DNA of 64,000 nt, from the NCBI RefSeq assembly GCF_950295315.1, contig NC_080170.1:91434054-91498053 (forward strand). Reading direction: 5' to 3'. Both the position numbers and the translations under genes were made by a program. This stretch comes from Erinaceus europaeus. Lineage: Eukaryota; Chordata; Mammalia; Eulipotyphla; Erinaceidae. Below the pieces are notes generated by a model, which saw only the letters and a list, made by a program, of their open reading frames with translations, searched no databases and was not told the origin of the DNA. Below, one piece after another: positions 1 to 12,641 of the stretch. Position 1 is the first letter of the stretch. Every line of letters begins with the position of its first letter.

Positions 1-1435
1 AGCAACTTAACATGTTCTAGAGAAGCAGACACTAAAGCACTAAAAACAGACTAGGTGCATTTGAAGTGATGAGTTAAAAGCCAAATCTCAACTATATCCT
101 CAGGTTGGGATGACAACAATTCTGATTCATTAAAGAATCAGCTAGGCAAAATATCAATTTCAGGGACATGTCTTATAAGCAAGAGAAATGAATCTACATT
201 ACACCAATTTTCTCTTGTCTATAATCTCAAGGCCAAATTCTGTAAAAGTTTTGTGTCAGCTTCACATTCCTAGAAAAATGGAGACACAAAGAGGGGAGTA
301 TCCCTGGAGGAATTTGGGGCAGAAAACTTTAAATCAAACTCAGTAAGAGAAATACATTTTAAATTTTATAAAGTAGCATGATGCAATGACACACCAATAA
401 CAAGTGCTTGTGGCTATATTTTTAGATGATGGCTTGCAATTTATCCCCATTGCCATTCTTTCTCCCTTTCAAAAATAAGTGGCAATGAAACTGAGAGAGA
501 AATGCCATCTATGTTTGTCTCATTCATCTTCCATCTGAATCAGAACTGAAAATGATTTTGTTGTTTTATTTTGGTTCTCTTTTGTTAGAATTCTAACTGC
601 AGTCCATCATGTTCTCTAAAAATATTTGCAATTCCTTTTGACCTAGTAAAATATAGTAGGTTTCAAATTGACTTGCTGACAGGGATAAGTGATAAACTAT
701 GATATTTTTCAGCTATTTTAGGTAAAGCATTTTCTTGACATAACTCTGATGGATGGTAACAAATACACAATGGACAAGATGGGGGAAAAAGCAATGAGAA
801 AAAATAATGATATTTCACTATCTTTTTCTCTCATTGACCTCCCCACAAGAGAATAGTAGAACTTTACTGTGAAATTTACAATTGTTCCTTTATTTAGCAA
901 AGCTTGAGGCTGTATCTGACTGCTTCACAAAGGTCTAGGCAGTAAGCTTGTTGAAACAGTCATTGAAAGTAAAGGATAAAAAGTAGATGAACCAAAGCTC
1001 TAGAACGATGGCTTTCTTGCCAATGAGAATTACCATTACTCTGTTCCTCATCTACTCTTAATTTATCCTATCTATTTTTCAGTTCTGCTTTGGATAGGAC
1101 TGTATTAATTTGTATTTTAGGTATACATTTTTGCTGAGTGAAAATAAAAGCCAAATATCTCTGCATTATTTTCTATAATAATTTTTCCCATTTATTTATC
1201 TAAATATGGAAGTTATGACCAAGGGCAGCCTGGTTTATTGCCAAACTAAGGCTGACATATGTAAAGATAATTTGTGGTGGCTGGAGGCTAAACAGAACAT
1301 TAAGCCCTGTTTCTCTGCATACAGCTGCCACCTAACAGCAACACCTGAGTCTTTGTTTCATACTGAAATCATACAGAGAAACCATACACATAGTAAAAAA
1401 CAGCTCAAGGATATATAACAAGAAACATAACTATA
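1..1435. other. Unassigned AT-rich sequence
   Basis: I recognise no gene or repeat here. Short open frames (for example 1206-1418 on the plus strand) have no recognisable motif and sit in AT-rich sequence with dense stops in the other frames, so they look like chance frames. Very old repeats could be hidden. Confidence 0.5.
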
Positions 1436-1499
1436 GCCTGCTGGCCAAAAACAACCAGCACAATAAATGCATAAACAGAAAAACTGTAAAAATAACGAA

Positions 1500-2585
1500 G
1501 TTCTAAATATGACAAACTAGATAGATAGAAGTGTAACAGAAGGACTCCAAGAAATTACAGACATAGAGGTTTATCAGAGAAAGACTACAGAAAACTCATG
1601 AGGACTTCCCAAGAATCTAAACATAGTATGGAGAAACATACTCAAGAGTTAAAAAGAATATTTCACTAAGGAGTTAGGAAACATAAAAGAAAAACTCCTA
1701 ACAAAGTTTTCTAAGAAATTAGAAAACATGAGAGACAAACTTCAATCAGATTTCACTAAGCATTTAGGAAGCATGGAAAAAGACCTTCAACATAACTGCA
1801 GGGTGTGAAAGGCACTGAGTGTAGTACTACTTTGAGTGTTGTACAAACTCAGGTAGAAAAAAGAGAGAAAGCTACAGTAAAATCACTCAGAAATGAAAGA
1901 GGAGATGTTACAGCAGACAAGGTAGAGGACAAAAGATCATGCAAGACTATTACATACATCTATATGTAAGTAAATTAGAAAACTTAGAAGAAATAGACAC
2001 ATTCTTAGAGTCATACCAACTGACAACCTTGACACAAGAAGCAAATAAACTTAACTAACTAATCACTAGTGAAGAAATTGAGGCAGTAATCAAAAGTCTC
2101 CCCAAGAACAATAGCTCATGTTCAGATGGCTATTCTAGTGAGTTCTATAGAACATTAAAAGAAGAAATAAAACCCAACCTTCTCAAATTCTTCCAGAAAA
2201 TAGAATAAGAGGGGCAGTTCCAAACACATTCCAGGAGACTAACATTACTCTGATCTCCAAAGCAGGAAAGAACTCTACCAAAAAAGGAACTATAGACCTA
2301 TATCCCTGATGAACATTGATGCAAAGATCCTCAACAAAATCTTGGCTAATCAAATTCTACAATATATTAAGAGAATAATCCACCAAGACCAAGTGGGATT
2401 CATTCCTGGGAAATATGGCTAGTTCAACATTCACAAGTTCAACATTCACAACAATCAATATAATCTACTATATCAACAAAGAGAAAGATTAAACAAATAA
2501 ACAAATATGATGTTATCAGTTGATGTAGAAGAATAATTTTACAAGGTCTAACATTCATTTATGATAAAGGCCCTCCAGAAATTGG
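1500..2585 (+). mobile_element. Ancient L1 fragment (ORF1-like end and ORF2 pre-RT/RT part)
   Basis: About 1560-1800 resembles a decayed coiled-coil ORF1 region rich in Glu/Lys codons. From about 1960 the sequence follows mammalian L1 ORF2: a stretch equivalent to 'SSGSDGYSSEFYR' near 2110-2150, 'NLLKFFQKIE' near 2180-2205, '[18 protein letters not shown]' near 2305-2350 and '[10 protein letters not shown]' near 2385-2410. Many frameshifts and stops show that it is long dead. It is more diverged than the L1 copies at 34 or 41 kb. Confidence 0.75.
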
Positions 2586-2639
2586 GGTGGAGGGCTGTGT
2601 GGTACTGCACCTGGTGGAGTGCTTATGAATTTCACTTGA

Positions 2640-3480
2640 TCTTGGTGGATTATTCTCTAAATATGTTGTTGAATTCAACTAGCCAAGTTTTGTTGTGTTT
2701 GGAACTGTCCCCTCTTACTCTATTTTCTGGAAGAATTTGAGGGGAGTAGGTGTTATTCTTTGAATGTTTTATAGAGTCACTAGCATAGCCATCAGGACCT
2801 GAGATTTTGTCTTAATGACCATCAATAAAACAGGAGAGAGAAAGTGTTAGAAAGAATGTGGGGAGAGAGAGAGAGGAACTCTATTACAGTGCTGATGGGA
2901 ATGCAAACTGGTGCAACCACAATGAAGAACAAACAGTATGGAGAATCCTCAAACAAATACAAATGAAAATACCTTATGATCCAGCAATTCCACTCCTAGG
3001 CATTTATCCAAAAATATATAACATTAAATTCTAAGGGATATATGTACCCCCATGTTCACAGCTGCATTGTTCATGGAGGAACCTAAATGCCTTTCAACAG
3101 ATGACTAGATAAAACAGGTATGGCATATATATATATATTCAAAGGAGTACTATTCAGCAATAAGAAAGATGACATTGTGTCCTTTGGATAAAATGGATGG
3201 AATTTGAGAAGATTTTATTTCTAAAAGTAAGTAAGGGTATAAAGGACACCTACAGGATGGTTTCATTCATAGGTAGAAAATAGAGAATTGAACACAGCAA
3301 CATGAATAGAAAGCAAACAAAAAAAATTCAAGTGATATCCAAGACTGGAAAAGCTATAGAGGTTACTTGGGGAGGGGGATAGGGGATACAGACCTTTTTC
3401 ATAGGAATGGTATGAAATTATATTCCTATTAGTTTATAATCTTATAAACCACTATTAACTCAATATGTCAGGGGGAAGTA
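2640..3480. mobile_element. Old L1 with inverted segment (2640-2816 minus, 2880-3480 plus)
   Basis: 2640-2816 is antisense to the same L1 ORF2 interval seen at 2110-2400, while 2880-3480 is sense and matches the ORF2 C-terminus (equivalent of 'LLHCWWECK', 'PYDPAIPLLGIYPK') and 3' end. Inverted upstream segment followed by direct 3' segment is the geometry of a 5' inversion by twin priming, but age prevents finding a TSD. A second, independent L1 is equally possible. Confidence 0.6.
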
Positions 3481-4155
3481 GATTTAATACTTCAAGTTCT
3501 CTAGCTACCATAGCCCTAAGTATACATATTTTCATTAGTCTAAGTATTAATGTTTTGTATTTGTAAGATGATCATATTTGGACATTGGGCTTTAATTGTT
3601 TCCGCTCCAAAAATGTATTTGTCTATATATTTTAAAATACCTAAGTTACCTACAACCTTAGGGTAGATAGATCTTTGGCCTTGTCAGTATCTAAGATACT
3701 ATTATTAGTAGATACCCTTAAATGGCATAAAATGTAGTGAAGCCAAGTATATCAAGGTAAATCTTAATCATTGGATTAAAAAAACAAGCTCCCAAGTTAA
3801 CTTGGTTATAATAATAATTAGCTATTGCTATTTTAAAACCCTTTCTAAGACTACAAGGAACTCTTCCCATTCTTTTTAAGATCTGTATTTCTTCTAGTCC
3901 TCGAAGCTCTGGGTCTTTGTTTGAATTTCTTAATTTTTTTTCTCTCTGATCCCTTACCCTGTTACATTGTCTCTGTTGACCTCAACCAAATCAGTGCTTT
4001 CAGTGCCACCATGTCATTTTATGTTGCTGCTGACTTGTTACTATGGTTGTCTCTGGATATATATATCATAGTCAACCCAGATCTTTGTCTTTAGGAGAGA
4101 ACTACTGAAGTTTCCAATAGAGGGAATGGGGACACAGAAGTCTGGTGGTATAGAA
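3481..4155 (+). other. Diverged sequence, weakly like L1 3'UTR
   Basis: 3790-4090 has the same order of words as the L1 3'UTR at 42590-42850 (a 'caaagttaacc'-like block, 'cttcccccagtcctgga'-like block, 'caacctaatcaatg'-like block), but only loosely. It may be an old L1 3' end; otherwise unassigned. No gene seen. Confidence 0.35.
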
Positions 4156-4159
4156 TTGA

Positions 4160-5710
4160 GGGTGAGGGTGGATGTTCAGCTTCCCAGGGTTGGGGGGGGG
4201 GGATGAGATGGGACATAGTCTTTTGTTGGTGGGAATGGTGTTTATGTACACTCTTATTAAGTTGTAGTCATATAAATCACTATTTAATTAATACAAGAGG
4301 GTGAAAATTGATTGAATGTCAAAAGAATATGTCTTGTAGACAAAGGACAAGGAAAGCTTATATTTTACAAAAATAGTTACAAAGATAACAATTAGTAAGT
4401 CTCCAGTAGCAAGTTCACATGTATGCATAAATTTGGGAAAATATACATACCTGAAAGCAAAAGTACACAATAGTCTGCAGTGAGTCAGTATAAAGCTCCT
4501 GATGAAATAGTGTCTACTTAGACTTAGATACCCTCCTCACCTACTTCCTATTACACTTCCCTCACTCATTCCAAAGCTAACCTTATCAAAGTAAGGACTG
4601 CAAAAGTTGAATAAGGGCAAGAGACTGGCATACTTTAATGATGACTCTTTCATCACTATCAGGCCACCCCATCATCTGGGGTCCTAGTCAGGGAGTCCTG
4701 TGACTCCCAAACAGGCATTATGGACCTAGACCTCGAATAAATCTGTCTCTCTCCATTGATACTGGTCATCTCTATCAGGAACAACACAATAGATCCCTTT
4801 GTGGGCTCCCATAGGATCTTGCCCTCAACTTGGATCAACAAACGTAGAGAATGTTCCATCCTCTATGCTCCACCTGAGGAAGATGGGTCCTGAAATTGGG
4901 GCAGCTTGGAACATCCCTACTCATGACCACAGAATGTGAGCTCAGATCTGCAGGGATACAGAGGTCACATAGGCTCCTAAGCTGAATATGGGCCCCAGAT
5001 CAAATCAAATCGATGGAGTTTACAGTCAACAATATTTATATACCTTTCCCATATTTGGGAGCTACTCTCTTCCCTCATCCAGCTTCTGGTCCTTTTCCCA
5101 ACCGTGACATCATCTCCCCAGACAATAACTTGGATCCACCTGTATATAAGATTTCAAGTTCAGTGGAAAAATAAACAAAAAAACAAAAACACTAGAAAAG
5201 TCATGGGGTCTTTTGGAATATAACTAAAATATGCCTACTAGCTATCTACAAAATGGAGACCCCCGAACTCTTCATCTATACTATTCTAGCCTTTAGGTTC
5301 ATGATTACTCAACAACTTGTTTGGCTTTGTATGTTAACTCTTTTTCAGCAACCAGGTTCCAGATGCTATCCTGATGCCAACCAGGCTTCCCTGTACAGAC
5401 AACTCCACCAATGTGTCCTGAAGCTCTGATTCCCCAAAGCCCCACCCCACTAGGGAAAGAGAGAGGCAGGCTGGGAATATGGATTGACCTGCCAAAGCCC
5501 ATGTTCAGCAGGGAAGCAACTACAGAAGCCAGACTTTTCACCTTCTGCATCCCACAATGACCTTGGGTCCATACTCCCAGAGGGTAAAGAATAGGAAAGC
5601 TATCAGGGGAGGGGATGGGATATGGAGTTCTTATGGTGGGAATTGTGTAGAGTTGTACCCCTCTGATCCTATGGTTTTGTCAGTTTCCTTTCTATAAAAA
5701 TAAATAAATA
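4160..5710 (+). mobile_element. L1 3'UTR, long type (5'-truncated copy A)
   Basis: The sequence starts with a G-rich run (11 G at 4192-4202) and the block 'ggtgggaatggtgtttatg', then continues colinear with the 3'UTR that follows L1 ORF2 at 42240-43540. It retains the 770-bp middle portion (about 4485-5258) that the 43-kb copy lacks. It ends in the standard block 'ttgtgtagagttgtacccc' and an A-rich tail near 5690-5712. Short open frames in both orientations inside it recur in other copies and are not genes. Confidence 0.85.
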
Positions 5711-6695
5711 AGGAATTATACCCCTGTCATCTTATAATTTTGTGAATCAATATTAAGTTACTAATAAAAAATTAAAAAATGGAAAACATAGAAGAATATT
5801 TCATGACTTTTCTAACAACTTAGTAAAACAGTCATCAACTTTAAAAACAAAGTTGTGCAATTAAAAAATACCAAACTTGGTGGTGGGTGTGGTATGGAAG
5901 CATACACTGTAATCTTATAGTCATGTAACCCACTATTAGTAACAAGTGAATGTTATAACAAAGAATTGAATTCTTGTGTTAAGAGAAAAAGTTCTCATTT
6001 TATTGAATATATATATATAATATTTAAAACTTTTCATCAAAGTAACATTGCATTATAAAATTATATAGGTTTGAAAGTCTTTTCAGTATCTAAAAAAACA
6101 AGTATTTGCTATTTTTCTTTTACTGTTGATTATATTAAGCAATAACTATAAAATTAGTGATGTTAAAATGTTTTAGAATATGTTTTCTGATCATGCTATT
6201 TCATAAATATGTGTAATTGAAACCTATTTACTGGTAATTTATTTAGACTTTTGGTATTGCTTTCATGGGTAAGAAAAATAAAACTAACCATTGAAAACTA
6301 GTTATTTGTTACAGGGGGAAAAAAGCATGTCAATCTGTTTTTCTCTGCAACTTTTAAATAAAAATGTGTAATAAAATCCTCAGTGGAACAAAGTGTGATC
6401 CAGGGAGTTTATAATGTTAATCTGTTATTAAGATTTAAGACTCACAGACAAGCTTTTTGAAACATGCTAAGATCCTTGAATCTTTCCTGACACAAAGGAA
6501 AAAAAATTCAATCTCTCTAGGGGGTAGATGTTTTGCAATACAATTGTTGACACATAGGTATGTCTCATTTCCCTTTAATAGGGTGTCTGTAAAACATGCG
6601 CTCTGCCAACCTATGTCTTTTTCACTAATCATATACCAGTATCCCAGGCCTGTCCCTTACCTTCTTCCTAGAGTGTTTTGCTTTGTACAGTAAAT
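5711..6695. other. AT-rich spacer with short old L1 3' tails
   Basis: 5715-5770 and 5875-5960 resemble older L1 3' ends ('ttgtgaatcaatattaa', 'aacccactattagtaac'). The rest, 5960-6695, is AT-rich and unassigned. Overlapping 65-78-codon frames at 6435-6693 lie on opposite strands and carry no motif. Confidence 0.4.
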
Positions 6696-6699
6696 CCCA

Positions 6700-7235
6700 T
6701 CCTGTCCAAGTTTCACCTTGTGTTTTTCCTTACTTTCCTTGCTTCTTAAGCACTGCCCATGAATGATATCATTCAATATTGGTCTCTTTCTGGCTTATCT
6801 TACTCAACAAGATACATTTAAGTTCTGTTAAAGATATAGCAAAGGAGATGACTTCATCATCTTTAACATCTACACAGTATTCTGTTGTCTATATATGCCA
6901 TAGCATTACTCAGCCACTCATCTATAATTGGTTGTCTGGGTTGCTTCCATATTTGGGTTATTGCAAATTCTTCTGTTATGACTCTAGATATGCATAGGTC
7001 TCTTTGGGTAGGTGTCTTTTTCTCCTTTGTATACATCCCTAGGAGAAGAATTGCTGGGTCATAAATTAAGTCCATTTCTAGTGTTTTGAAGAGTCTTCAG
7101 ACTGCTTGTTACAGGGGTTAGACCAATTTACATTCCCAGGAGAGTTTCTTTTCCTCTACAACCTCTCCAACAGCTAGTGTTTCTGCTTTTTCTAATGTAT
7201 AGCATTATTACTGGTATGAAATGGCATATCTTATA
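6700..7235 (-). mobile_element. L1 ORF2 C-terminal fragment, antisense, old
   Basis: On the minus strand it encodes a decayed version of the L1 ORF2 end: the block around 'YDPAILLLGMYTKEKK' (7075-7020 minus) and 'SLRQPIIDEWLSNAMAYI' are recognisable against the intact copy at 41-42 kb. About 30% different from that copy by eye, with frameshifts, so an old insertion. No matching 3'UTR is attached. Confidence 0.8.
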
Positions 7236-7512
7236 CATATAGACCTTTTAGAAAAATGTCTACAGTGAGCAATTGATTAATTTAGCTATAAACCTAAGGC
7301 TAAGTCAAACATAGTATTATGGCTATAGAAAATAACTTAAGCCTTAGGAACCCAAATTTTGCAAAAAGTAAGAATCCTGTCAGTAAATCATAAAAAAAGA
7401 ATTTCAAAATAATCTTCATAAAGTGAGTAGTAATTAATGAGTTTTTATCAGAAATTGGTAGAGCTAATAAATCTTAGAAACTGTTTTTCACAAGAATTAA
7501 AATAATAATTAA

Positions 7513-7690
7513 GTTGTGGTCTGGGAGGTGTCTCAGTGGTAAAGCTTTGGACTCTCAAGCATGAGATCCTGAGTTTGATCCCAGGCAGCACATGTGCCAG
7601 ATTGATGTCTGATTCTTTCTCTCTCCTCCTATCTTTCTCATAAATAAATAAAATCTTTAAAATAATAATAAAGTAAAGTTGATAAAAAAT
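7513..7690 (+). mobile_element. tRNA-derived SINE, second hedgehog type
   Basis: A tRNA-like head with an A-box-like 'tctcagtggtaaagc' and a B-box-like 'gagtttgatcccaggc', then 'gcacatgtgccag', a CT-rich stretch and an (AATAAA)-rich tail. The same element recurs at 55093-55262. It differs from the ERI-1-like SINE in having a short body. Flanks are AT-rich so no secure TSD can be called. Confidence 0.8.
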
Positions 7691-8914
7691 TAACAAAATG
7701 GAATCACCAAAATCTTATAAAATAATAATAATAATTGCAAGAGTGATTTTATTAGTTTTTTTTTTTGACAAAGTGAGTATAAAACTGATACTAATTCCTG
7801 GGCAACAAAAATAAAGACAAAGAGCAAGTTATTTACAAAGAAAAAAAAACCCAAACAAACCTTAACCCAGATGGCAACAAAGCAGAGACAAGTGTTGTGA
7901 CCTAGGCATTTGAGTCAGAAAATGTGGTCATTCAGGGTGTAACAGCAACAGAAAAACAATCTCCCGTGGCTCAGAAAAGATTTCATCTAGCTAGCATATC
8001 TGAAAAATATATTCAAAAGTAATAGAACTAACAAACAAAATAACGAATCATGCAATGTGCTAAATAATATTCTAAGAAGACTCTTATGAAAATTGAGTAC
8101 ACTTTTAAAGAGGTGACCATATGTATGTATTCGGTTTTCATAATAGTCTTTTCTAAGCCATGGGAATCTGGCAAAGGTCTTTTTATATGGAAAGTTTCTC
8201 ATTCCCTCCTTTATTGACAGATACCTTTCAACATACATGACTCCATGATTTCTTACTGACCCTTGGTTTTGTTGTTGCTTATGATATTGTGATAAGGTGA
8301 GTCTAGTGAAATGTTAGCTACCATCTTATTATATAAAAAATAGAACTGCACTGATTGATTAAAGGTACCAGTTATTTTGATGTCCTTTCTCATTTATATA
8401 TATGCACATACTTTCCATATGTCTTTCATCATGCCATTGGATCCATATTTCTTTCATCATTTCATTGGATCATTACAATATTTCGTAGTTCTCAGACATT
8501 TGGTAAATTATAGCTCCTTCTTGGCTTTGTTGGAAATGCAGATAGTGCTGTTGCTATTTATTTTCTTTGAGCTTTATGTGGTACCTTAAGAGTGGAAATT
8601 TAAAAAAAATCACTATATTTTCTTCATTCATAATATTTTGAATATTTAATAAAGAGATTTCTATAACTTTGCTTGGTTTGTTATAGAAAACTATCAAGAT
8701 ATGTATCCTTTTGAATTTTCTTTATTGCTACCTATTCCTGCTATGCCATCTGGGAATATGTAAGTGAAATTTCAGATTTGCTATCTGAAGGGATTGGTGG
8801 GTTGTTCTAGGTCTCCACCACTATCTCCAGGGAGGATGGAAAAATACTTATTTTAAGTATAAAATTTTAGTTTCTTGTCTCAGTTTACAACCATTGAGAC
8901 AAAAAAAACATACC
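7691..8914. other. Unassigned AT-rich sequence
   Basis: No recognisable repeat or gene. Frames of 70-83 codons (7987-8238 minus, 8377-8589 plus) have no motif and low-complexity hydrophobic composition typical of chance frames in AT-rich DNA. Confidence 0.45.
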
Positions 8915-10117
8915 ATTATGTCCACATGTGTCCATAAATTAGGGCAAAATGTATACCTGAAAGCAAAAGTACACAATAGTCTGCAGTGAGTCAGTATAAA
9001 GCTCCTAATGAAATAGTGTCTACTTAGACTTAGATACCCTCCTCACCTAATTCCTATTACACTTCCCTCACTCATTCCAAAGCTAACCTTTTCAAAGTAA
9101 GGACTGCAAAAGCTGAATAAGGGGAAGAGACTGGCATACTTTAACGATGACTCTTTAGTCATTATCAGGCCACCCCATCAGCCTGGGCCCTAGTCAGGGA
9201 GTCCTATGACTCGCAAACAGGCATTATGGGCCTAGACCTTGAATAAATTCCTCTCTCCATTGTCACAGGTCATTCCTAGCATGAACAACACAATAGACCT
9301 CTTTGGGGACCCCCATAGGACCTTGTCCTCAACTTGGATCAACAATGACAGAGAATGTTCCATCCTTCAAAGGGAGAATGGACAATATACTCTATACTAT
9401 ACCTGAAGAAGATGGGTCCTGATATTGGGGCAGCTTGTAACTTTCCTACTTATAACCACAGAATGTGAGCTCAGAACTGCAGGAGTGCAGTGGTCACATA
9501 GGCTCCTAAGCTGAATATTAGCCCCAGACTAAATCAAATCGATGGGGTTTACAGTCAACAATATTTATACACCTTTCCCATATTTGGGAGCTACTTTTTC
9601 CCCTGAACCAGCTCTGTTCCTTTTTCCAGCATCGACATCATCTCCCCAGACAATAACTTGTATCCACCTGTGTATCAGATTTCAGGCTGAGGGGAAAAAA
9701 ACAAAAACCTAGTATAGCTACAGGCCCTTTGAAATATAACTAAAATATGCCTACTAGCTATCTACAAAATGGAGGACCCCCCCAACTCTTTATCTGCAGT
9801 ATTCCAGTCTTTAAGTTCATGAATGATCAACAATTTGGCTTTGTATGTTAACTCTCTTTTCAGCCACCAGGTTCCAGATGCTGCAGAATGCAACCAGACT
9901 TCCCTGGAGACAACCCCACCAATATGCCTTGGAGCTCCACTTCTCCAGAGCCCCACCCTACTAGGGAAAGAGAGAGACAGGCTGAGAGTGTGGATTGACC
10001 TGTCAACACCCATGTTCATCGGGGAAGCAATTACAGAAGCCAGACCTTCCACCTTCTGCATCCCACAATGACCTTGTGTCCATGCTCCCAGAGGGTAAAG
10101 AATAGGAAAGCTGGGAG
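8915..10117 (+). mobile_element. L1 3'UTR, long type (copy B), 3' end missing
   Basis: Colinear with copy A from the block 'ccataaattagggc' to 'gggtaaagaataggaaagc'. The last roughly 120 bp of the L1 3' end (the 'gttgtacccc' block and A-rich tail) are absent; the sequence passes directly into an ERI SINE at 10118. The open frames at 9762-10163 and 9823-10071 are repeat-derived. Confidence 0.85.
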
Positions 10118-10375
10118 TTGGGCTGTAGCGCAGCGGGTTAAGCGCAGGTGGCACAAAGCACAAGGACCGGCATAAGGATCCCGGTTCGAACCCCAGCTCC
10201 CCACCTGCAGGGGAGTCGCTTCATAAGCGGTGAAGCAGGTCTGCAGGTGTCTATCTTTCTCTCCTCCTCTCTGTCTTCCCCTCCTCTCTCCATTTCTCTC
10301 TGTCCTATCCAACAACGACAACAACAATAATAACTACAACAATAAAAAAAAAGAATAACAAAGGTAAAACTATTT
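10118..10375 (+). mobile_element. ERI-type tRNA-derived SINE
   Basis: Full-length head: A box 'tagcgcagcgg' and perfect B box 'ggttcgaacccc', then 'tccccacctgcaggggagtcg', a CT-rich body and a tail of (caacaa/aataat) units. The internal Pol III promoter is intact in sequence and the copy looks young. It abuts a truncated L1 3'UTR at its 5' side. Confidence 0.9.
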
Positions 10376-11379
10376 AAAAGAATGGTCAATAGGGAAAAAA
10401 AGATATACTTCTCAAAACTTTTATTCTATATACTCTTTGTCTTTCTCAATTATATTGTTTTTCTCTTCTTATCTATATGTAAGACTTTAGATTCTCATAT
10501 GTAAAAAAAATGTGAAGGCAGGCATTTTAACCGTTAACTATTGTTCTCTCCAATAGATAACCAAACTACAGTAAACACTGATATTCAAACTAGAGTAAAT
10601 ATTCATGTATAGTCAAACTACAGTAAACATCAATAGATATTCCTTTTCCACTACTATTAACAGGTATAAATTAAAAATTCTTAAAACCAAATATTCTATC
10701 ATAACAATATGGATGTCAACTAATTTCCATCTCCCTATCTCTCCTTGTTTGGCTACATTGTCATGGATATTCTAGTGGTGATTGCAAGAGCCATAAACAT
10801 TTCAAGCCTACCATCATCATCATATTAGCGATAATGTTTATACAATAAAGCCATATCTTAAATGCCTTAAGAGCAGGGACTCATATGTTACCTTCAGAGC
10901 TTCTAATTTAATGTGTCCCTTAAACTTGTTTTGACTTACAACTGAATATAATCAAAGTTAAGTTGTCCCTGGTTTTTAATTTCATATGCTAATTATGAAC
11001 TTTACATAAACTAGTTTTGGATATCATGAGAACATGAAGAGATAGAATTTGCATGTAAAAACCATCTATACTTCAATACTCTGTTAATTTGTATAAATCT
11101 TAATCTAGTTAAAGTTTTCTGGCTTCTTTTGTTTTATTTTTAAAGAAAATTTGACTTATAAACAAATGGGACTTTGAAAAGACTTGAAAATTATACTTCT
11201 ATTAAGTACAAATAAAATTGTCCATTCTTCTAAGTTGTTAATAATATAGAGATAAACATAAAATGGCTACATGAAGGCAAGCCTGAGGAGCTTCTGTTCA
11301 AGAAATCTTTTGAGATCCTGATTTCCTAGAACAGGCAGGAGATTACAGACAATAAAAAGAGCTTCAAAGAAGGGGATGC
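10376..11379. other. Unassigned, with possible L2 scrap
   Basis: Mostly AT-rich and unassigned. 10865-10915 ('agagcagggactcat') resembles the 3' region of an L2 element; weak. A three-unit minisatellite (listed separately) lies at 10562-10641. Confidence 0.4.
10562..10641 (+). repeat. Three-unit minisatellite
   Basis: The motif 'caaacta(c/g)agtaaa' starts at 10562, 10586 and 10614, each time followed by an AT-rich spacer, giving imperfect units of 24 and 28 bp. Confidence 0.7.
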
Positions 11380-11396
11380 AAAGAAATCACATAGGA

Positions 11397-12624
11397 GAAA
11401 GCAGGGCTCCAGGACACATTGGCGGGGTAGTCTGTCCAGGGAAGTCTGGTCGGCATCATGCGAGCATCAACCTGGTGGTTGAAAAGAGAGTTAACATACA
11501 AAGCCAATCAAATTTTTGACCAATCATGGACCTAAAGGCTGGAATAGTGCAGACGAAGAGTTGGGAGTCCCTCCATTTTTCAGATAACTAGTAGGCATAT
11601 TTTAGTTATATTCCAAAGGGCCTGTGGCTATATACTAATGTTTCTTTTTCTTTTTTCCTTTTTCTTTTCTATTTTTTTGCCTGAGCTTGAAATCTGATAT
11701 GCAGGTGGATCCTAATTATTTTCTGGGGAGGTGGTGTCATGGCTGGCAGAAGGACCAGAAAGATGGATCAGGGAAGAGAGTAGCTCCCAAATATGGGAAA
11801 GGTGTATAAAGAGTGTTGACTGTAAACCCCATCGATTTGATGTGATCTGGGGCCCCATTCAGCTTAGGAGCCTATGTGACCTCTGCATCCCTGTAGATCT
11901 GAGCAAACATTCTGTGGTCATAAATAGGAACGTTCCAAGCTGCCCCAATATCAGGACCCATCTTCCTCAGGTGTAGCATAGAGTATGTTGTCCTGCCTTC
12001 CTTCGGAGGATGGAACATTCATGCCATTGTTGATCCGAGTTGAGGGCAAGGTCCTATGGGTCCAAAGAGGTCTGTTGTGTTGTTCCTGCTAGGAATGATG
12101 GTAACAATGGAGAGAGGGATTTATTCAAGGTCTAGGCCCATCATGTCCATTTGGGAATCTTAGGACTCCCTGACTAGGGCCCCAGCTGATGGGCTGGCCT
12201 GTTAGTGACGAAAGAGTCATCCTTAAAGTATGCCAGTCTCTTGCCCTTATTCAGCTTTTGCAGTCCTTGCTTTGATGAGGTTAGCTTTGGAGTGAGTGAC
12301 AGAACTGTAATAGGAAGTAGGTGAGGAGGGTATCTAAGTCTAAGTAGACACTATTTCATTATGAACTTTATACAATGTACCAGTCAACACCCATGTTCAG
12401 CGGGGAAGCAATTACAGAAGCCAGACTTTCAACCTTCTGCATCCCACAGTGACCTTGGGTCCATACTCCCAGAGGGTTAAAGAATAGGAAAGCTATCAAG
12501 GGAGGGAAAAGAATAGGGAAAGCTATCAGAGTTCTGGTTGTGGGAATGTGTGAAGTTGTACCCCTCTTATTCTATGGTTTTGTCAATGTTTCCTTTTCAT
12601 AAATTAAAAAAAGTCATTAAAAAA
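11397..12624. mobile_element. L1 insertion with 5' inversion and TSD (copy C)
   Basis: 11405-12375 is antisense L1 3'UTR (equivalent to copy B 8998-9935 read backwards); 12377-12620 is the sense 3' end (equivalent to copy B from about 9998). The two parts meet with only about 60 bp of L1 missing. The whole is bracketed by 'aaagaaatcacatagga' (11380-11396) and 'aaagaaatcatacagga' (12625-12641), 15 of 17 positions identical. This is the expected product of twin priming during L1 target-primed reverse transcription. Confidence 0.85.
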
Positions 12625-12641
12625 AAAGAAATCATACAGGA

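Noticed and set aside
9762..10327. Overlapping 80-133-codon frames on both strands as genes
   Set aside because: They lie in L1 3'UTR and ERI SINE sequence, and equivalent frames recur in other copies of the same repeats.
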